Source: Clostridia bacterium (GTDB taxonomy: Bacteria; Bacillota; Clostridia; Peptostreptococcales; Anaerovoracaceae). Taken from it: a stretch of 64,000 bases of DNA. Shown piece after piece: positions 61,528 to 64,000 of this stretch. The notes beneath the pieces are model-generated. The model searched no databases and was not told where the DNA came from. It saw only the letters and a program-made list of their open reading frames with translations. Location of the stretch: contig CABJAP010000015.1 of the NCBI GenBank assembly GCA_902363595.1, forward strand, positions 27,956 through 91,955. The letters are read 5' to 3'. Position 1 is the stretch's first letter. Every line of letters starts with the position of its first letter. The position numbers and the translations under genes are program-made.

Positions 61528-62727
61528 ATGAATTCGTTTGAAAAGAACAGACTTCCCCACATGGTCTTTGGTGAGGGTACGGCAAAGCAGGCCGGAGCAA
61601 AGTTCAAAGCAATGGGATGCAGCAAGTGCCTTGTTGTAACCGACAAAGGCGTTATGGAAGTAGGTCTTGTGGATCCAATTGTGGAAAGCTTGAAAAAAGA
61701 GGGCATCGATTATGTGATCTATGATAAGACACTGCCCAATCCCCCGGACTACATCTGTATCGAAGTGGCAAAACTTTTAACGGATGAAACATGCGATTGC
61801 ACATTAGCTATCGGCGGAGGAAGCAGCATCGACACAGCCAAGGCGGCTAACCTGATCGCCAATATCCCAGATGAGATCAAGGACCTGCATGATTACAGCG
61901 CCCTTGGCACAAAGATGAAGCCCCAGTTCAACCGCACTGCAAAATTCATCTGTATCCCCACCACATCGGGTACCGGTGCCGAAGTAACCGGAAGCGCGGT
62001 TATCCACGATACCAAGCGGAACCTGAAATACAGTTTTGCAAACGAAAATCAGATTGCTGATGTGGTTATCATCGATCCTGAACTGACCTACGGAATGCCG
62101 CCAAGGGCTACGGCCACCGTCGGCCTGGATGCCCTGAGCCATGCCATTGAAGTGGTCGTAGGCACCATGCAGCATGATTTCGCAGCTCCCATTGCTCTGG
62201 ATGCTATCGATCGCATCAGAAGATGGCTACCCATCGTATATAAAGATCCGGCAAACAAAGAAGCGCGCGCCCAGATGGCCTATGCCGCTGACATGGCGGA
62301 AAGCACCGGCGGCGCGGCCAACGGTCATGCAGTAGCCCATGCCATCGGTTCAAAATACAATCTGGTTCATGGACATTCCTGTATTATGGTTATGCCGACT
62401 CTGATCCGTCATCAGGCCAACACAGCTCCGGAAGGAATCCGCAAGCTGGCCGATATCTTCTCGGTACCTACAATCGGCACCAACGAGGAAGTGGCCGGCT
62501 ATGTGGCGGATGCGGTACTTGATTTCTACAAGAGCTTTGGCTTTACCACCTGTAAAGAAGCCATCAAGGCCAGCGGTTTTGACGATGATAAGAAGACCTT
62601 CGTTGAGAATCTGATCCCCGCCATTCTCGATGATTACAAATCCCAGCTTTGGATGCCGCCGATCCACAGACCGGAAGACAGGCAGATGCTGGTGAAGGTC
62701 TGCGAAATGATCTACGACGAAGAATAG
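61528..62727 (+). CDS. Iron-containing alcohol dehydrogenase
   Basis: The ATG at 61528 behind AAAGGAG gives 399 residues; an upstream in-frame Met overlaps the stem-loop and lacks a ribosome site. Motifs: AIGGGSSIDTAKAANLI, CIPTTSGTGAEVTGSAVI, metal-helix GLDALSHAIEVVVG and GHAVAHAIGSKYNLVHGHSC. It resembles 1,3-propanediol/lactaldehyde-type dehydrogenases. It is the fourth iron/GldA-type enzyme cluster in the window and likely a redox outlet of the AtuA operon. Confidence 0.88.
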   Translation: MNSFEKNRLPHMVFGEGTAKQAGAKFKAMGCSKCLVVTDKGVMEVGLVDPIVESLKKEGIDYVIYDKTLPNPPDYICIEVAKLLTDETCDCTLAIGGGSSIDTAKAANLIANIPDEIKDLHDYSALGTKMKPQFNRTAKFICIPTTSGTGAEVTGSAVIHDTKRNLKYSFANENQIADVVIIDPELTYGMPPRATATVGLDALSHAIEVVVGTMQHDFAAPIALDAIDRIRRWLPIVYKDPANKEARAQMAYAADMAESTGGAANGHAVAHAIGSKYNLVHGHSCIMVMPTLIRHQANTAPEGIRKLADIFSVPTIGTNEEVAGYVADAVLDFYKSFGFTTCKEAIKASGFDDDKKTFVENLIPAILDDYKSQLWMPPIHRPEDRQMLVKVCEMIYDEE

Positions 62728-62806
62728 AAGGCTTTGCCCGCCATGAACATGGCAAAGCAGACACTTGTAACTTAATACAGAAGCTATATGTAGAAGGGAG
62801 AACGGG

Positions 62807-62839
62807 ATGCCGCAGGTCCGGCACCCCGCAAAGAAATGA
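62807..62839 (+). CDS. Possible 10-codon leader ORF coupled to the SMP-30 gene
   Basis: MPQVRHPAKK-stop, with a strong ribosome site (AGAAGGGAG) 6 bp before its ATG. Its TGA overlaps the ATG of the next gene (ATGA). The next gene has no ribosome site of its own, so this short frame may bring ribosomes to it. Confidence 0.4.
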   Translation: MPQVRHPAKK

Positions 62840-63813
62840 TGATAAATGATTACACCGCTACCTTGAAGTATAATTCTGAAGATAAGTTTGCCCCCATCCC
62901 GCCCGCTGAAAGGATGCTGCAGACCATTATCGCCGAGCCCTGGCACAAGGTCCGCCAGCCGGACTTCAGCGACCTGGAAGGCCTGTGCTTTGACCGGGAG
63001 GGGAATCTCTGGTACGTGGAGGCAAAAGCTTCGGCCAGCAGGCTCCACAAGATCGACATGAAGACAAAAGAAGATATTGTTGTCTATGAAGATCCAAAAA
63101 AGCGAGCCATGTCGGCTGTCAAAATCCATAAGGACGGCACGGTGTTTATCCCCAGCGTAGGACCGGACTTTAACAGCGGCTACATTTTTACCATAAACCC
63201 CGACGGGACTGGTTTTGAGGTGCTCATGGAAGGACACGTGTACGATGATCTGGTTTTCGATTCCAAGGGCGGCTTTTATTACACTCATATGCTGGGCGAT
63301 GTGGCCAATCCCATCGGCGGCGTATATTACGTCCATCCGGACAGAAAAACTGTGACACCGCTGCTGGAACGCCTTTGCTGCCCTAACGGCGTCGCCCTTT
63401 CAAAGGACGAAAAAGTGGTATGGATCACAGAATCAAATTCTATGCGGCTGACCCGCGTAAAGCTGGATCCGGACGGCGGCCCTACCGATATCGCCCCTTT
63501 CGGCGTCAATGTACCCTACACGTTCACCGGCGGAGGCGTATGTGATTCCTGCTACGTAGATAACGACGACAACCTTTATGTGGCTATGTATGATCAGGGA
63601 AGAGTGATGGTGTTCAATCCGGCCGGCTGGCCCATCGGGCAGGTCCTGCTGGCAGGAAGAGAAGACGGCTTTCACCTGGGTTCGACCCACCCCATGATCC
63701 GTCCGGGAACAAACGAGCTGTACATATGTACCAATGACCCGGTAAAGGGAGCCTGGATTTTCAAAGCCGGCGCCTTTGCCAAGGCCAATGAAAACGGATA
63801 TCAATTTAAGTAA
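62836..63813 (+). CDS. SMP-30/gluconolactonase/LRE-family beta-propeller
   Basis: A 325-residue protein with six-bladed propeller repeats: DLEGLCFDREGNLWYVEA, HKIDM…TKEDIVVYED, DLVFDSKGGFYYTHM, CPNGVALSKDEKVVWITES and NLYVAMYDQGRVMVFNPAGWPIG (in parts). The expected metal acids are in DLEG and NGVA…E. Members hydrolyse lactones or organophosphates. A lactonase would release a hydroxy acid for the CoA pathway upstream. Two adjacent ATG codons (62836, 62839) are possible starts. Confidence 0.85.
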   Translation: MMINDYTATLKYNSEDKFAPIPPAERMLQTIIAEPWHKVRQPDFSDLEGLCFDREGNLWYVEAKASASRLHKIDMKTKEDIVVYEDPKKRAMSAVKIHKDGTVFIPSVGPDFNSGYIFTINPDGTGFEVLMEGHVYDDLVFDSKGGFYYTHMLGDVANPIGGVYYVHPDRKTVTPLLERLCCPNGVALSKDEKVVWITESNSMRLTRVKLDPDGGPTDIAPFGVNVPYTFTGGGVCDSCYVDNDDNLYVAMYDQGRVMVFNPAGWPIGQVLLAGREDGFHLGSTHPMIRPGTNELYICTNDPVKGAWIFKAGAFAKANENGYQFK

Positions 63814-63829
63814 CAACAAGTTGGAATGA

Positions 63830-63880
63830 GCATCCAGGAGGCCGCCCGCAGCGTTTTTACTCAGCGGCGGCCGCGGATGC
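63830..63880 (+). terminator. Possible terminator-like stem-loop after the SMP-30 gene
   Basis: GCATCC (63830-63835) pairs with GGATGC (63875-63880) and GCCGC…CGC with GCGGCGGC inside. No T-run follows. The last 120 bp of the window show no gene. Confidence 0.4.
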
Positions 63881-64000
63881 GAAAAATAGCCTGCAAATAA
63901 AAAGTCAATAAGAAAATGAAGATTAAAAAAATAATTCATCTGCAGGGTTCTGAGCACCACAAATAGGCCACCGCCAGAGGCTGGCCTGAAAGACAGGAAG

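Noticed and set aside
1..64000. CRISPR array, prophage, integrase or intact transposase
   Set aside because: No evenly spaced direct repeats and no translated frame resembling integrase, transposase or phage structural proteins was seen.

Overview
The window looks like chromosome of a strictly anaerobic, low-to-mid GC Gram-positive bacterium of the Clostridia. Grounds: strong AGGAGG-type ribosome sites, lipoprotein signal peptides, oxygen-sensitive iron-dependent alcohol dehydrogenases, an acyl-CoA dehydrogenase with an EtfBA pair of the clostridial type, and an enzyme closely resembling Clostridium kluyveri 4-hydroxybutyrate dehydrogenase. A gut fermenter related to Eubacteriales family XIII / Anaerovoracaceae would fit, but genus cannot be read from sequence alone. 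No rRNA, tRNA, CRISPR array, phage or intact insertion sequence was seen.

Layout. 0-0.5 kb: end of a BrnQ-type branched-chain amino acid carrier. 0.7-8.4 kb: a sigma-54 activator followed, behind a sigma-54 promoter, by an operon of nitrilase-family hydrolase, MFS transporter, two tandem bicupins, an Fe-alcohol dehydrogenase and an NTF2-like protein. 8.6-9.9 kb: a lone MFS transporter. 10-15 kb: ABC permease, ATPase, response regulator and histidine kinase. 15.1-21.4 kb, minus strand: an unusual GntR-type regulator, a soluble hybrid histidine kinase and a PrpR-like sigma-54 activator. 21.7-42.9 kb: four transcription units, each behind a sigma-54 promoter: a nine-gene operon (isomerase, three SDRs, creatininase-family hydrolase, APC permease, VOC protein, glycerol-dehydrogenase-like enzyme, class III aminotransferase); a four-gene operon (DHDPS-like lyase, SDR, Ldh2-type and zinc dehydrogenases); a divergent pair (cyclase-family and 3-hydroxyacyl-CoA dehydrogenase); and a five-gene acyl-CoA operon ending in 4-hydroxybutyrate dehydrogenase. 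43-53.6 kb: a MerR-controlled flavodoxin/alcohol dehydrogenase pair and a run of redox genes (flavoprotein, two Fe-S aldo-keto reductases, MBL-fold protein, butanol-type dehydrogenase, lipoproteins), with a broken acetyltransferase. 54-63.8 kb: an acyl-CoA operon (FAD oxidoreductase, ferredoxin, two crotonases, a CoA-ligase alpha-type protein, thiolase, AtuA plus its small partner, Fe-alcohol dehydrogenase, SMP-30-like protein).

How it works together. The main signal is regulatory. An exact motif TTGCA-N3-TGCAA stands about 130-160 bp upstream of four sigma-54 promoters (one of them on the minus strand, sharing a central site cluster with a divergent plus-strand promoter). The PrpR-like activator at 19.5-21.4 kb is the obvious candidate to bind it, so about 20 genes from 21.7 to 42.9 kb probably form one regulon that takes up an amine-, polyol- or acid-type compound, reshapes it by oxidation, isomerisation, hydrolysis and transamination, and ends in CoA-ester oxidation/reduction. 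A second, separate palindrome (GGAAACA-N2-TGTTTCC) serves the 0.7-8.4 kb module. The substrates of neither system can be named from the sequence; these are the best candidates for undescribed catabolic pathways here.
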